DNA from: Bacteroidales bacterium SW299
GTDB lineage: Bacteria > Bacteroidota > Bacteroidia > Bacteroidales > Bacteroidaceae
Assembly (NCBI GenBank): GCA_019550975.1
Contig: SDWH01000013.1
Location: 52,366 to 116,365 of the forward strand
Length of the DNA: 64,000 nucleotides
Direction: 5' to 3'
Numbering within the stretch: the stretch's first letter is position 1; every line of letters begins with the position of its first letter. The notes beneath the pieces were generated by a model. It had not been told where the DNA came from, searched no databases, and saw only the letters and a list, made by a program, of their open reading frames with translations. Below, one piece after another: positions 37,714 to 48,094 of the stretch. Both the position numbers and the translations under genes were made by a program.

Positions 37714-38481
37714 ATGGGAAAAATTATTGCTATAGCCAATCAGAAAGGTGGAGTCGGAAAAACCACAACCACCATCAACTTGGCTGCATCTTTAGCTACT
37801 CTCGAGAAGAAAGTACTAGTGATTGACGCTGACCCACAGGCTAATGCCTCATCCGGTCTTGGTGTAGACTTGAAAGATATTGACTGTTCAATCTACGAAT
37901 GTCTTATCAACCAGGCGGATATCCGGGAAGCCATTTATACGACAGACATTGACGGGCTGGACATCATTCCTTCTCACATCGACCTGGTTGGAGCAGAAAT
38001 CGAGATGCTCAACCTCGAAAAAAGAGAAAAAATCATGCGCCAGGCTCTTGAACCAATGAAAGGGGAATACGACTACATCCTGATTGACTGTTCGCCTTCT
38101 TTGGGACTGATAACCATCAATGCGCTTACAGCAGCCGATTCTGTAATCATTCCGGTACAATGCGAATATTTTGCCTTGGAAGGAATCAGCAAGCTGCTGA
38201 ACACAATAAAAATTATAAAAAGCAAACTAAACCCGTCGCTGGAAATTGAAGGATTCCTGCTGACTATGTTCGATTCACGCCTCCGACTGGCAAACCAGAT
38301 TTACGATGAAGTGAAAAGGCATTTTCAGGAGCTGGTATTCAAGACAATCATCCAGCGGAATGTCAAGTTGAGCGAAGCTCCCAGCCACGGCATTCCGGCC
38401 ATTCTGTATGATGCAGATTCTACCGGAGCGAAAAACCATCTGGCCTTGGCCAATGAAATTATAACAAGAAACAGTAAGTAA
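37714..38481 (+). CDS. parA: Chromosome-partitioning ATPase ParA/Soj
   Basis: The 255-residue ATPase starts with the deviant Walker A KGGVGKTTTTINLAAS and shows VIDADPQANASSGLG, the YILIDCSPSLGL Walker B and IPVQCEYFALEG, all typical of chromosomal Soj proteins. It works with ParB to segregate origins. It is the first gene of the parA-parB-DUF5683-lytic transglycosylase run; parB begins 4 bp later. Confidence 0.95.
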   Translation: MGKIIAIANQKGGVGKTTTTINLAASLATLEKKVLVIDADPQANASSGLGVDLKDIDCSIYECLINQADIREAIYTTDIDGLDIIPSHIDLVGAEIEMLNLEKREKIMRQALEPMKGEYDYILIDCSPSLGLITINALTAADSVIIPVQCEYFALEGISKLLNTIKIIKSKLNPSLEIEGFLLTMFDSRLRLANQIYDEVKRHFQELVFKTIIQRNVKLSEAPSHGIPAILYDADSTGAKNHLALANEIITRNSK

Positions 38482-38485
38482 GCAA

Positions 38486-39382
38486 ATGGCAGTACAAAAG
38501 AAATATGCATTGGGACGAGGGCTTGACGCTCTGATTTCAAGCGAAGAAGTGAAGACGTCAGGTTCTTCATCAATCAATGAAATCGAGCTGAGCAAGATCT
38601 CTGTCAATCCGAACCAGCCGAGAAGGGAGTTCGATCCGATCGCCCTGCAAGATCTGGCCGAATCTATCGGGGAAATAGGTATCATCCAACCGATAACCTT
38701 GAGGCAACTGTCGGAAGACTCTTATCAGATCATTGCAGGAGAACGGCGCTATCGGGCATCCGTAATGGCCGGACTCACAACAATTCCCGCCTACATCCGC
38801 ACAGCCGATGACGAGAATGTGATGGAAATGGCACTGATTGAAAATATCCAGCGAGAAGACTTGAACTCGCTGGAGATAGCCTTGGCATACCAGCATCTCA
38901 TCGAACAATACGGACTGACGCAGGAGCGGCTAAGCGAACGGGTTGGAAAAAAACGCGCCACCATTACCAACTACCTGCGCCTGCTGAAACTGCCTGCCCC
39001 CATACAGATGGCTTTGAAAAACAAAGAAATAGATATGGGACATGCCAGAGCGCTTCTTGCGCTGGACGATCCGAAAACCCAAATCAAGATATTCAACGAA
39101 ATCATTTCACAGGGATACTCGGTCAGAAAGGTTGAAGAAATCGTAAAAGCGCTGGCATCGGGAGAAAGTGTGGAATCGGGAGGAAAAAAGATTACTCCTA
39201 AAGGCACGAAACTTTCAGAAGAATATACCATGCTGCAGAATCATCTCTGCTCTTTTTTCGGAACAAAAGTGCAGCTATCATGCACTCCGAAAGGAAAAGG
39301 AAAGATCAGCATTCCTTTCAACAGTGAATCAGACCTTGAACGTATAATGGAAATTCTGGATTCCTTGAAGAAATCGGAATAA
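38486..39382 (+). CDS. parB: Chromosome-partitioning protein ParB
   Basis: The 298-residue protein has the N-terminal ParA-interacting segment (YALGRGLDALIS), the CTP-binding box GERRYRASVMAG, NIQREDLNSLEIALAYQHLIE and an HTH with QERLSERVGKKRATITNYLRLL. The C-terminal 50 residues form the dimerisation part. No parS site was found in the window by eye. It is co-transcribed with parA. Confidence 0.95.
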   Translation: MAVQKKYALGRGLDALISSEEVKTSGSSSINEIELSKISVNPNQPRREFDPIALQDLAESIGEIGIIQPITLRQLSEDSYQIIAGERRYRASVMAGLTTIPAYIRTADDENVMEMALIENIQREDLNSLEIALAYQHLIEQYGLTQERLSERVGKKRATITNYLRLLKLPAPIQMALKNKEIDMGHARALLALDDPKTQIKIFNEIISQGYSVRKVEEIVKALASGESVESGGKKITPKGTKLSEEYTMLQNHLCSFFGTKVQLSCTPKGKGKISIPFNSESDLERIMEILDSLKKSE

Positions 39383-39394
39383 ACAACAGACAAT

Positions 39395-40213
39395 TTGAAA
39401 CCGCATACATTTACATATATTCTGTCCTTCTTGCTGTTCTGCTGCGCTTCATTCATGGGATACACGGAAGCGCATGCCCAGCGTGCACGCAAGCACCGGG
39501 AAAGAATCCTGTCGGCAGACTCCATCCGGGCCATGGACCGGAAAGACTCGCTTCAGCCAATCAGCTTGAAAGACACGCTCACATTTGCCCGTGATTCTGC
39601 CGAGTGGCTGGAAAATGAAAAGATCGCATCCCTCGAAGCGCCGATAGACACGGCCGAACTGGCACGAAAGAATGATTCAATCCAGTCAACGGTTCCAATG
39701 CCGCAGCAAGAGAAGAAACGGTGGATCCCCAACTCTAACAAGACGGTATGGCTCAGCCTGGTTATACCCGGAGCCGGACAAATATACAACAGAAAATACT
39801 GGAAGCTGCCTATTATCTACGGAGGATTTGTCGGTTGTGCCTATGCGCTGACGTGGAACGGGCAAATGTACAAGGATTACTCCCAAGCCTATCAGGACAT
39901 CATGAGCAACAATCCGAACAACAACAGCTATGAAGACTTCCTTCCCCCCGGCGTAGACGTGAATGACAGACTGGAATATTATCAAGACCTTTTCAGAAGA
40001 AGAAAAGACTTATACCGCCGGCAAAGGGACTTAAGCATATTCGCCTTTATCGGAGTATATCTGCTCTCGGTGATCGATGCATACGTAGATGCCGAGCTTT
40101 CTGATTTCGATATCAGCAAAGATCTGACCATGACATGGCAGCCGACAGTTTTTAACGATGCGTTCCGAGGCCGTCCGCAAGGAATCGGAGTGCAATGCAG
40201 CATTAATTTTTAA
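39395..40213 (+). CDS. DUF5683 membrane protein
   Basis: Starting at TTG 39395, 12 bp after parB, the 272-residue product has an N-terminal hydrophobic segment (FTYILSFLLFCCASF) that may be a signal peptide. An acidic region follows, then from about residue 108 the DUF5683 core: KTVWLSLVIPGAGQIYNRKYWKLP, GGFVGCAYALTWN and a C-terminal helix FAFIGVYLLSVIDAYVDA. No ATG gives the signal region, so TTG is chosen. The function is unknown; its place between parB and a lytic transglycosylase hints at an envelope role. Confidence 0.82.
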   Translation: MKPHTFTYILSFLLFCCASFMGYTEAHAQRARKHRERILSADSIRAMDRKDSLQPISLKDTLTFARDSAEWLENEKIASLEAPIDTAELARKNDSIQSTVPMPQQEKKRWIPNSNKTVWLSLVIPGAGQIYNRKYWKLPIIYGGFVGCAYALTWNGQMYKDYSQAYQDIMSNNPNNNSYEDFLPPGVDVNDRLEYYQDLFRRRKDLYRRQRDLSIFAFIGVYLLSVIDAYVDAELSDFDISKDLTMTWQPTVFNDAFRGRPQGIGVQCSINF

Positions 40214-40216
40214 ACC

Positions 40217-41479
40217 ATGAAAAAACTATTATTCAGCTTATTTACCTGCACAACCCTCAGCATATCACTGCTTTCGGGACAAGAAACGGAAAAGAGTATT
40301 GTCATTAGTGCAGCAGACGGACAAAAGGAGGAAATTGATTTGCCCCAGGGCATGATCTCTACAACAGACAGCCTGTATCTTGACTGGATATCAAAGCACT
40401 ATATCAACCCGAACGAAAACTGCACCATGCGCACCGAGAATCCGCCCGTCAGCGACTCCATCTATATGGACCGGCTCAAACGGATTCCCGCAATTATAGA
40501 AATGCCATACAACGAAATTGTACGGAAATTCATTGACATGTATGCAACCCGCCTCCGGCAGAAAGTTGCGTTTATGCTGAGCGCAAACAATTTCTATATG
40601 CCAATTTTTGAAGAGGCGCTTGACCTGTATGACCTTCCGCTCGAACTGAAATACCTTCCGGTCATCGAATCGGCATTGAATCCGATGGCAACTTCCACAC
40701 AAGGAGCCACCGGATTATGGCAATTCATGCTGCGCACAGGACAAGTATACGGACTGAAAGTCAACTCGCTGGTCGATGAACGGCGCGACCCGATCAAGTC
40801 TACACGTGCCGCAGCCCGTTACCTGAAAGACCTGTACGACATCTATCAGGACTGGAATCTGGTGCTGGCAGCCTACAATTGCGGACCGGGAACCATCAAC
40901 AAAGCTATCAGACGCGCAGGAGGCGACAAAGACTTTTGGGAAATATACAATTATCTCCCAAAGGAAACCCGAGGATATGTTCCGGCATTCATAGCGGCAA
41001 ACTACATCATGACCTATTATTGCGAGCATTACATCAGTCCCATGGAAATGAGAATGCCCGAAAGCACGGATACCATCCACGTTTCACGCCCGCTGAACCT
41101 GAACCAGGTTGCCGACGTATGCAAAATCAACATTGACGAACTTCGCGCACTGAATCCGGAATTTAAGAAAGACCTCATACCCGGAAACGAAAAGCCGTAT
41201 GCACTGCGGCTTCCGACAAACATGGTCAGCACCTTCATCGACAAGGAAGACAGCATTTACGCTTACAAGGCAGACACCTACCTGACAAGACGCTCAACCG
41301 TTGCGGTAAAGAATGCAACGGGAACAAGCAAAGGAAAAGCCGTGTACCACCGTATTCGCAACGGAGAAACTTTAGGTGGAATAGCAGCCAGATACGGTGT
41401 GAGTATCAATCAGTTACGCAGACTGAACGGAATAAAGGGAAGTAACATACGGGCTGGTAAGTCGCTCAGAATCAGATAA
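40217..41479 (+). CDS. Lytic transglycosylase with LysM domain (MltD-like)
   Basis: The 420-residue protein has a signal peptide (MKKLLFSLFTCTTLSISLL) and an SLT domain (about 120-260) with the catalytic Glu in PVIESALNPMATS, then GATGLWQFM and LAAYNCGPGTINKAI. A LysM domain closes the C-terminus (HRIRNGETLGGIAARYGV). A second LysM-like stretch lies near 300 (VADVCKINIDELRALNP). It cuts peptidoglycan glycan strands. It starts 3 bp after the DUF5683 stop. Confidence 0.92.
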   Translation: MKKLLFSLFTCTTLSISLLSGQETEKSIVISAADGQKEEIDLPQGMISTTDSLYLDWISKHYINPNENCTMRTENPPVSDSIYMDRLKRIPAIIEMPYNEIVRKFIDMYATRLRQKVAFMLSANNFYMPIFEEALDLYDLPLELKYLPVIESALNPMATSTQGATGLWQFMLRTGQVYGLKVNSLVDERRDPIKSTRAAARYLKDLYDIYQDWNLVLAAYNCGPGTINKAIRRAGGDKDFWEIYNYLPKETRGYVPAFIAANYIMTYYCEHYISPMEMRMPESTDTIHVSRPLNLNQVADVCKINIDELRALNPEFKKDLIPGNEKPYALRLPTNMVSTFIDKEDSIYAYKADTYLTRRSTVAVKNATGTSKGKAVYHRIRNGETLGGIAARYGVSINQLRRLNGIKGSNIRAGKSLRIR

Positions 41480-41497
41480 AGAAAAACTAACATTCGC

Positions 41498-41527
41498 TTG
41501 CATGATTCATATTTTTTCCTATTTTTG
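41498..41527 (+). promoter_or_regulatory. Promoter of relA/spoT
   Basis: TTG at 41498-41500 and TATTTTTG at 41520-41527 are separated by 19 nt, a close match to the Bacteroides consensus. It lies inside the longest open frame (from 41498), so translation must start at the ATG at 41558. Confidence 0.65.
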
Positions 41528-41557
41528 CAAAACAGATTCAAAACGAGGGAGAGAAAT

Positions 41558-43831
41558 ATGACAGATGAAAAACTTACGCAAGAGCAAGCAGATGAAAAAC
41601 TGATTGACGACGCATTTCAAGAGTTGCTGGACAGATACCTTGAAAGCAGGCACAGAAAAAAAGTAGAAATCATCACCAAAGCTTTCAACTTCGCCCGACA
41701 AGCGCACAAAGGAGTGCGCAGGCGTTCGGGCGAGCCTTATATACTGCACCCCATAGCCGTTGCACGCATCGCATGCTGTGAAATCGGACTGGGATCTACG
41801 TCTATTTGCGCAGCTCTGCTCCACGATGTCGTGGAAGACACAGACTACACGGTAGAAGACATTGAAAACCTGTTCGGATCTAAAATAGCGCAGATCGTTG
41901 ACGGACTGACAAAAATATCCGGAGGAATCTTCGGGGACAGAGCTTCCGCACAGGCCGAAAATTTCAAAAAGCTGCTGCTGACGATGAACGATGATATCCG
42001 GGTGATACTCATTAAGATAGCCGACCGCCTGCACAATATGCGCACCCTCGGTTCAATGCTTCCAAGCAAGCAGTACAAAATTGCAGGAGAAACGCTTTAC
42101 ATCTACGCTCCTCTTGCCAACCGGCTCGGACTGAACCGGATCAAGACCGAACTGGAGGACCTGAGCTTCAAATACGAACATCCGGAAGCTTATCAGGAAA
42201 TCGAAAACAAACTGAAAGCTACGCAGGCCGAACGTGAAACGGTATTCGAAGAGTTTACCGCACCGATACGGGCACAACTGAACAAGATGGGGCTTCCCTA
42301 CCGCATCCTGGCAAGAATCAAATCGCCCTACTCCATATGGAACAAGATGCAGAACAAGCACATCACGTTTGAAGAAATCTATGACATCCTTGCCGTAAGA
42401 ATCATCTTTACCCCCCGAAACGAAGAAGAGGAACTCAACGACTGCTTCAACATTTATGTAGCCATCTCAAAAATATACAAACCGCACCCCGACCGTCTGC
42501 GCGACTGGGTAAGCCACCCCAAGGCAAACGGCTATCAGGCTCTCCATGTCACTTTGATGAGCAACAAAGGACAGTGGATTGAAGTGCAGATACGAAGCGA
42601 GCGCATGAACGATGTGGCTGAACAGGGATTTGCCGCTCACTGGAAATACAAAGAAGGCGGAGGAAGCGAAGACGAGGGAGAACTCAGCAAATGGCTGAAA
42701 ACAATCAAAGAGATTCTGGACGATCCGCAACCGGACGCGCTCGACTTCCTCGATACCATCAAGCTGAATCTGTTCGCTTCAGAAATATTTGTATTCACTC
42801 CTAAAGGAGAAATAAAGACCATGCCGCAAAATGCGACGGCTCTTGACTTCGCATTCTCCATACACACCTTTCTGGGGAGCCATTGCATCGGAGCCAAGGT
42901 CAACCACAAGCTGGTTCCGCTAAGCCACAAACTGCAAAGCGGAGATCAGGTGGAAATCCTTACATCCAAATCGCAGAAAGTGCAGCCGTCGTGGATCAAT
43001 TTCGCGACCACGGCAAAAGCAAAGGCGAAAATCTCATCCATACTGAAACGGGAAAGAAAGGAATTCCAAATGCAGGGTGAAGACATGCTCAGCGATTTCT
43101 TCAAAAAAGAAGGACTGGAATACAATGAGCAGAATATCCAAAAGCTCTGCACACTGCATAATCTGAAATCGGCCGACGAACTGACTTACAAGATCGGACA
43201 GAAAAGCATTATACTGGGAGATCTTGAGCGGAACGAACTGAAAGAGAAACCTGCCACAACAAGCTGGAAGAAATATATATCCTTTGCCTTCGGAAGCAGC
43301 AAATCCAAACAGCCGCAGCAGGCAGAACAGGCTGCACAGCCTTTGAACATCGACAAGAAAAAGATTGTAAAACTGACTCCCGACGAACTTCAGAAGCATT
43401 ATATCATAGCAGACTGCTGCAAGCCAATACCAGGGGACGATGTGCTGGGATACATTGATGACAACAACCGCATCATTATCCACAAACGGCAATGCCCCAT
43501 CGCCGCGCAACTGAAATCCAGCTTCGGCAACCGCCTGCTTGCCGTGCAATGGGAAATAGGCAAGGCCTTGAATTTCCCCGTCAACGTATATATAAAAGGT
43601 ATAGACGGAATCGGCGTTCTGAACGAAGTGACGCAAATCATTTCGCAGCAGCTGAACGTGAACATCCACAAACTGAACATCGAGTCGAACGACGGAATCT
43701 TTGAGGGACGCATCCAACTGCTCGTACATGATGTGGATGACGTAAATACAATCTGCTCCAACCTGAAAAAGCTGGAGCATATCAATAAAGTGACCCGCAT
43801 CGAGAATTTCGATGATGAAATCACAGACTAA
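41558..43831 (+). CDS. RelA/SpoT-family (p)ppGpp synthetase/hydrolase
   Basis: The 757-residue protein has an intact HD hydrolase domain (AHKGVRRRSGEPYILHP, LLHDVVEDTD), a synthetase domain (RIKSPYSIWNKM, DILAVRIIF, HPKANGYQALHV, VEQGFAAHW-like), a TGS domain (FVFTPKGEIKTMPQ) and a C-terminal ACT domain (IGVLNEVTQIISQQLNVNI). Intact HD motifs suggest that it can both make and degrade (p)ppGpp. It has its own promoter after the transglycosylase gene, and a hairpin follows. Confidence 0.94.
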   Translation: MTDEKLTQEQADEKLIDDAFQELLDRYLESRHRKKVEIITKAFNFARQAHKGVRRRSGEPYILHPIAVARIACCEIGLGSTSICAALLHDVVEDTDYTVEDIENLFGSKIAQIVDGLTKISGGIFGDRASAQAENFKKLLLTMNDDIRVILIKIADRLHNMRTLGSMLPSKQYKIAGETLYIYAPLANRLGLNRIKTELEDLSFKYEHPEAYQEIENKLKATQAERETVFEEFTAPIRAQLNKMGLPYRILARIKSPYSIWNKMQNKHITFEEIYDILAVRIIFTPRNEEEELNDCFNIYVAISKIYKPHPDRLRDWVSHPKANGYQALHVTLMSNKGQWIEVQIRSERMNDVAEQGFAAHWKYKEGGGSEDEGELSKWLKTIKEILDDPQPDALDFLDTIKLNLFASEIFVFTPKGEIKTMPQNATALDFAFSIHTFLGSHCIGAKVNHKLVPLSHKLQSGDQVEILTSKSQKVQPSWINFATTAKAKAKISSILKRERKEFQMQGEDMLSDFFKKEGLEYNEQNIQKLCTLHNLKSADELTYKIGQKSIILGDLERNELKEKPATTSWKKYISFAFGSSKSKQPQQAEQAAQPLNIDKKKIVKLTPDELQKHYIIADCCKPIPGDDVLGYIDDNNRIIIHKRQCPIAAQLKSSFGNRLLAVQWEIGKALNFPVNVYIKGIDGIGVLNEVTQIISQQLNVNIHKLNIESNDGIFEGRIQLLVHDVDDVNTICSNLKKLEHINKVTRIENFDDEITD

Positions 43832-43841
43832 CCAGACTCTG

Positions 43842-43886
43842 GCGCAGAGGCACGGAAATCCGGATTGCGGTTCCGTGCCTCTGCGC
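43842..43886. terminator. Bidirectional terminator between relA/spoT and merR
   Basis: A perfect 16-bp stem (GCGCAGAGGCACGGAA at 43842-43857, complement at 43871-43886) has a 13-nt loop and lies between convergent genes. T tracts are absent on both sides. Confidence 0.6.
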
Positions 43887-43907
43887 TAAATACCGGAACA
43901 CTGCACC

Positions 43908-44255
43908 TCACGTTACGTAATCAAGTTCCTTGCGCATCTGTTCCAGTTCGTCCCTGATGCTTTTCAAACGTTCAAGCACTTCGCTGTTCCGTGCAACACT
44001 TTCCGGACCCACCTTCAGACGCTGCTTGGCGCCGGCCAATGTCATGCCTTTTTCCTTAACCAGATAGTATATCTGACGGATATTTTCAATATCCTCTTTT
44101 CTGTATTGACGGATGTTTCCACCAACCTTCTTGGGAGAGATTATCGGAAACTCCTTTTCCCAATACCGCAACAATGATTCGTTCACCCCAAACATCCGGG
44201 CAACCTCACTGATGGAGTAATACAGTTTCAATTCCTTGTTTGTCTTGAAAGCCAT
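43908..44255 (-). CDS. MerR-family transcriptional regulator
   Basis: The 115-residue protein is a single MerR winged helix (YYSISEVARMFGVNESLLRYWEKEFPII, then RQYRKEDIENIRQIYYLVKEKGMTL) with a short coiled C-terminus and no effector domain. The target is unknown. It follows the M23 peptidase gene by 12 bp in one operon. Confidence 0.9.
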   Translation of the reverse strand: MAFKTNKELKLYYSISEVARMFGVNESLLRYWEKEFPIISPKKVGGNIRQYRKEDIENIRQIYYLVKEKGMTLAGAKQRLKVGPESVARNSEVLERLKSIRDELEQMRKELDYVT

Positions 44256-44267
44256 ATGTCTAGTCTT

Positions 44268-45236
44268 TTAGTCGTACACCTTACCGTGATTTGAAGCGAT
44301 TTCTATCATCCTGTCATACTCGTCGGCACTCAAATCCATGAAATAATAGTTTACGGGATTCACAACCTGCCCCTTGACATGCACTTCATAGTGGAGATGC
44401 GGTCCCGTACTCTTGCCCGTGCTGCCCACCTCTCCTATCACTTCACCTCTGACCACTTCCTGCCCCACCTTCACCTTTATTTTGCTGAGGTGCGCATAAC
44501 GTGTAACGTATCCGAATCCATGATCAACGGTGATGCAGTTGCCATAAAGCCCGTCCCATCCGGCCTGTTTCACCTTGCCGTTTCCGGTCACATACACAGG
44601 CGTGCCAACATTGGCCGAGAAATCCATGCCCGCATGAAACTTGACTGTCTTGTAAATGGGATCAATGCGCATGCCATACCCCGAGGCCGTCTGCTTCAGG
44701 TTTTTGTTGGCCACCGGCTGGATGGCCGGGATGCATGTCAGCATCTTGTCATGCTGCTTGCAAAGAGCCACCACTTCGTCAAACGACTTCGACTGGATGT
44801 ATATCTGACGCGCAAGCAAATCCATCTTGCGCGTCGTATTGATGACAAGCTCACTGTTTGCCATCCCCACCAGATCCTGGTAACGGTTGGTATTATGATA
44901 AGTTGCAGTACGCAGCTCTTCAGGCAAGGGATCGGCCTGCATGATCACCCGATACAGATTGTCGTCACGCTGCTGCAAACGCGACATCACCTCTTCCGCC
45001 TCATCCAGGCGGCTCGACAAGATGTTGTACTGCGAAACCAGCCGGGCATTTTCAATCCGGAGATTCTTTTCCGAAGGAGATCCGAACACCAGAAGCAGCG
45101 CGATAAAGCTTCCGGCACCCAGCCCCATTCCCACAAACAAACGCCTCAAGTAACTCAGCACCCGCTGCCTGACGGTAGGATAAATCCGGTCGTACGTACG
45201 GGTCCGAGGGTTATAGATATAGTAAACTTTACGCAT
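44268..45236 (-). CDS. Membrane-anchored M23 peptidase
   Basis: The 322-residue protein has one N-terminal membrane segment (about 36-52, MGLGAGSFIALLLVFG), a coiled-coil stretch (about 58-95) and a C-terminal LytM/M23 domain. The zinc ligands are in KFHAGMDFSANVGTPV and GPHLHYEVHV, and RYAHLS lies between. All ligands are present, so it should be an active peptidoglycan endopeptidase in the periplasm. It shares the upstream region with alaS (divergent); merR follows. Confidence 0.92.
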   Translation of the reverse strand: MRKVYYIYNPRTRTYDRIYPTVRQRVLSYLRRLFVGMGLGAGSFIALLLVFGSPSEKNLRIENARLVSQYNILSSRLDEAEEVMSRLQQRDDNLYRVIMQADPLPEELRTATYHNTNRYQDLVGMANSELVINTTRKMDLLARQIYIQSKSFDEVVALCKQHDKMLTCIPAIQPVANKNLKQTASGYGMRIDPIYKTVKFHAGMDFSANVGTPVYVTGNGKVKQAGWDGLYGNCITVDHGFGYVTRYAHLSKIKVKVGQEVVRGEVIGEVGSTGKSTGPHLHYEVHVKGQVVNPVNYYFMDLSADEYDRMIEIASNHGKVYD

Positions 45237-45287
45237 TCACGTCCTGATTTGAAGTTTTTTAAGGCACAACATATCAAGTTTTTGTAC

Positions 45288-45295
45288 CAAACATA
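45288..45295 (-). promoter_or_regulatory. -7 element of the M23-merR operon
   Basis: The minus strand reads TATGTTTG, 51 nt upstream of the ATG at 45236. Confidence 0.4.
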
Positions 45296-45318
45296 CAGAC
45301 AAAAATAATAAAACCGAT

Positions 45319-45326
45319 TATCTTTG
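45319..45326 (+). promoter_or_regulatory. -7 element of alaS
   Basis: TATCTTTG lies 44 nt upstream of the alaS ATG at 45371. No T-box or other leader structure is apparent. Confidence 0.5.
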
Positions 45327-45370
45327 CAAATCGATTTTGAGAATATTAACTACAAGACAAGATAGCGATT

Positions 45371-47989
45371 ATGTTGACAGCAAATGAAATTCGTGACTCG
45401 TTCGTCAAATTTTTCGAGTCTAAAGGACATCAGATCGTTCCGTCAGCACCGATGGTCATCAAAGACGATCCGACACTGATGTTTACCAATGCAGGCATGA
45501 ATCAGTTTAAAGATATCATTCTTGGAAACCACCCTGCAAAATACAAACGCGTCACCGACTCACAAAAGTGTCTGCGCGTAAGCGGAAAACACAACGACCT
45601 GGAAGAAGTGGGTCATGACACCTATCACCATACCATGTTTGAAATGCTAGGAAACTGGTCGTTCGGCGACTATTTCAAGAAAGAAGTCATCGGATGGGCA
45701 TGGGAATACCTCGTGGATGTGCTGAAAATCAATCCGGAAATCCTCTATGCAACCGTATTCGAAGGCAGCCCGGAAGAAGGGCTTGAACGCGACAACGAGG
45801 CGGCTTCCTACTGGGCAAAGTATCTGCCGGAAGACCATATCATCAACGGAAACAAGCACGACAACTTTTGGGAAATGGGAGAAACCGGCCCATGCGGCCC
45901 GTGTTCGGAAATCCACATCGACCTCCGGCCGGATGAAGAAAAGGCTAAAGTTCCCGGACGCGAACTGGTGAACAAGGACAATCCGCTGGTAATTGAAATC
46001 TGGAACCTGGTGTTCATGCAGTACAACCGGAAAGCAGACGGAAGCCTGGAACCGCTTCCGGCAAAGGTTATTGATACCGGCATGGGATTTGAACGCCTCT
46101 GCATGGCATTGCAGGGCAAGAAGTCGAATTACGACACCGACGTGTTCCAGCCTATAATCAAAGCCATCGGCGACCTTGCAGGCGTTACTTACGGCAAAGA
46201 TCCGAAAGTAGACGTTGCCATGCGTGTAGTGGCCGATCACATCCGCACAATTGCCTTCTCCATCACCGACGGACAACTGCCGTCGAATGCGAAGGCCGGA
46301 TACGTCATCCGACGCATTCTCCGCCGCGCCACACGCTACGCCTATACGTTCCTCGGACAAAAGCAGGCATTCATGTACAAGCTTGTTCCGGTACTGATAG
46401 AAAACATGGGAGGCGCCTACCCCGAACTGAAAGCTCAGCAGACGCTGATCGAAAAGGTGATGAAAGAAGAGGAAGAAGCTTTTCTTCGCACACTCGAAAC
46501 CGGCATACGCCTGCTCGACAAGGTTATGAACGATGCCAAGGCAGCCGGGAAAAAGGAAATCAGCGGAGTAGACGCATTCACGCTGTACGACACTTTCGGC
46601 TTCCCGCTCGACCTGACCGAACTGATTCTGCGCGAAAACCAGATGACGGTGAACGAAGACGAGTTCAACGCCGAAATGCAGAAGCAGAAACAGCGGGCAC
46701 GCAACGCTGCTACCGTTGAAACCGGCGACTGGGTGGTGCTGAAAGAAGGCGAAACCAAATTTGTAGGATACGACTATACGGAATATGAAACAAGCATTCT
46801 CCGCTTCCGCGAAGTCAAGCAGAAGAATCAGACCTACTATCAGATCGTTCTCAGCGAAACTCCGTTCTACGCAGAAAGTGGAGGTCAGGTAGGAGATACC
46901 GGTGCGCTGGTCAGCGAATTCGAAACCATCGAAATAATCGACACTAAAAAAGAAAATAACCTGCCGATCCACATCGCGAAGAAATTGCCGGAGCATCTGG
47001 ATGCACCGATGATGGCATGCGTAGACACCGACCGCCGTGCAGCCTGTGCAGCCAACCACTCGTGTACGCACCTGCTGGACGAAGCGCTGCGCCAGGTATT
47101 GGGCACACACGTGGAGCAGAAAGGTTCGCTCGTCACCCCCGATTCGCTGCGTTTCGACTTCTCTCACTTCCAGAAAGTTACTCCGGAACAGCTGCGTGAG
47201 GTAGAACATCTGGTAAACGCTAAGATCCGCGCGAACATTCCTCTCACGGAATACCGCAACCTTCCGATTGAAAAAGCCAAGGAACTGGGAGCCATCGCGC
47301 TTTTCGGAGAGAAATACGGCGATGAAGTGCGTGTCGTACAGTTCGGTTCGTCCATCGAATTCTGCGGCGGCACACACGTATCGGCCACGGGAAAGATCGG
47401 AATGGTGAAGATCATCTCCGAAAGTTCGGTAGCTGCCGGCGTACGCCGTATCGAAGCGGTTACCGGAGCCAAGGTAGAAGAAATGCTCGATTCCATCCAG
47501 GACACGCTCGACGACTTGAGGGCATTGTTCAACAATGCGCCTGATTTGAAAGCGGCCATCAGAAAATACATTGACGAGAATGCCGGTTTAAAAAAGCAAG
47601 TAGAAGCGTTCATGAAAGAAAAAGAAGCCGACATAAAGGCGAAACTGATTGAGAGCGCAAAAGAAATCCACGGCGTAAAAGTTATCAGGTCTGTTCTTCC
47701 GATGCCTGCTGATACGGTCAAGAACATCGCCTTCCAACTGAAAGGACAGATTCCCGAAAATCTGTTTGTGGCCATCGGAAGCGCATTCGAGAACAAGCCC
47801 ATGCTGACCGTAATGATCAGCGACGACCTTGTGAAGAACGGACTCAACGCAGGCCAGCTGGTGCGCGAGGCTGCCAAACTGATTCAAGGCGGCGGAGGCG
47901 GTCAGCCCCACTTCGCAACGGCGGGCGGCAAGAACCCCGACGGACTGAGTGCTGCCGTAGACAAGATCATCGAACTGGCCGGATTCTGA
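45371..47989 (+). CDS. alaS: Alanyl-tRNA synthetase
   Basis: The 872-residue enzyme has the class II core ([57 protein letters not shown]), an editing domain with [14 protein letters not shown] and FCGGTHV zinc motifs, and the C-Ala domain ending in [19 protein letters not shown]. It charges tRNA-Ala and hydrolyses misacylated Ser/Gly. Length is standard. Confidence 0.97.
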   Translation: MLTANEIRDSFVKFFESKGHQIVPSAPMVIKDDPTLMFTNAGMNQFKDIILGNHPAKYKRVTDSQKCLRVSGKHNDLEEVGHDTYHHTMFEMLGNWSFGDYFKKEVIGWAWEYLVDVLKINPEILYATVFEGSPEEGLERDNEAASYWAKYLPEDHIINGNKHDNFWEMGETGPCGPCSEIHIDLRPDEEKAKVPGRELVNKDNPLVIEIWNLVFMQYNRKADGSLEPLPAKVIDTGMGFERLCMALQGKKSNYDTDVFQPIIKAIGDLAGVTYGKDPKVDVAMRVVADHIRTIAFSITDGQLPSNAKAGYVIRRILRRATRYAYTFLGQKQAFMYKLVPVLIENMGGAYPELKAQQTLIEKVMKEEEEAFLRTLETGIRLLDKVMNDAKAAGKKEISGVDAFTLYDTFGFPLDLTELILRENQMTVNEDEFNAEMQKQKQRARNAATVETGDWVVLKEGETKFVGYDYTEYETSILRFREVKQKNQTYYQIVLSETPFYAESGGQVGDTGALVSEFETIEIIDTKKENNLPIHIAKKLPEHLDAPMMACVDTDRRAACAANHSCTHLLDEALRQVLGTHVEQKGSLVTPDSLRFDFSHFQKVTPEQLREVEHLVNAKIRANIPLTEYRNLPIEKAKELGAIALFGEKYGDEVRVVQFGSSIEFCGGTHVSATGKIGMVKIISESSVAAGVRRIEAVTGAKVEEMLDSIQDTLDDLRALFNNAPDLKAAIRKYIDENAGLKKQVEAFMKEKEADIKAKLIESAKEIHGVKVIRSVLPMPADTVKNIAFQLKGQIPENLFVAIGSAFENKPMLTVMISDDLVKNGLNAGQLVREAAKLIQGGGGGQPHFATAGGKNPDGLSAAVDKIIELAGF

Positions 47990-48010
47990 CAAGCCGTCAC
48001 CATCCACATC

Positions 48011-48062
48011 AAAGGAAAGCCTCAAGAGGAAGACAAGTTCTCTTCTTGAGGTTTTCCTTTTT
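48011..48062 (+). terminator. Terminator of alaS
   Basis: A 17-bp stem with one G-U pair (48011-48027 with 48044-48060) has a 16-nt loop and ends in TTTTT. It is 22 bp after the alaS stop. Confidence 0.85.
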
Positions 48063-48094
48063 CCGCCAAATAAAGACATCGGCCCATATGCTTT

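Noticed and set aside
45647..47377. Antisense open frame of 576 codons opposite alaS
   Set aside because: It is a codon-bias shadow of alaS, with low-complexity Phe/Val/His content, no motif and no promoter.
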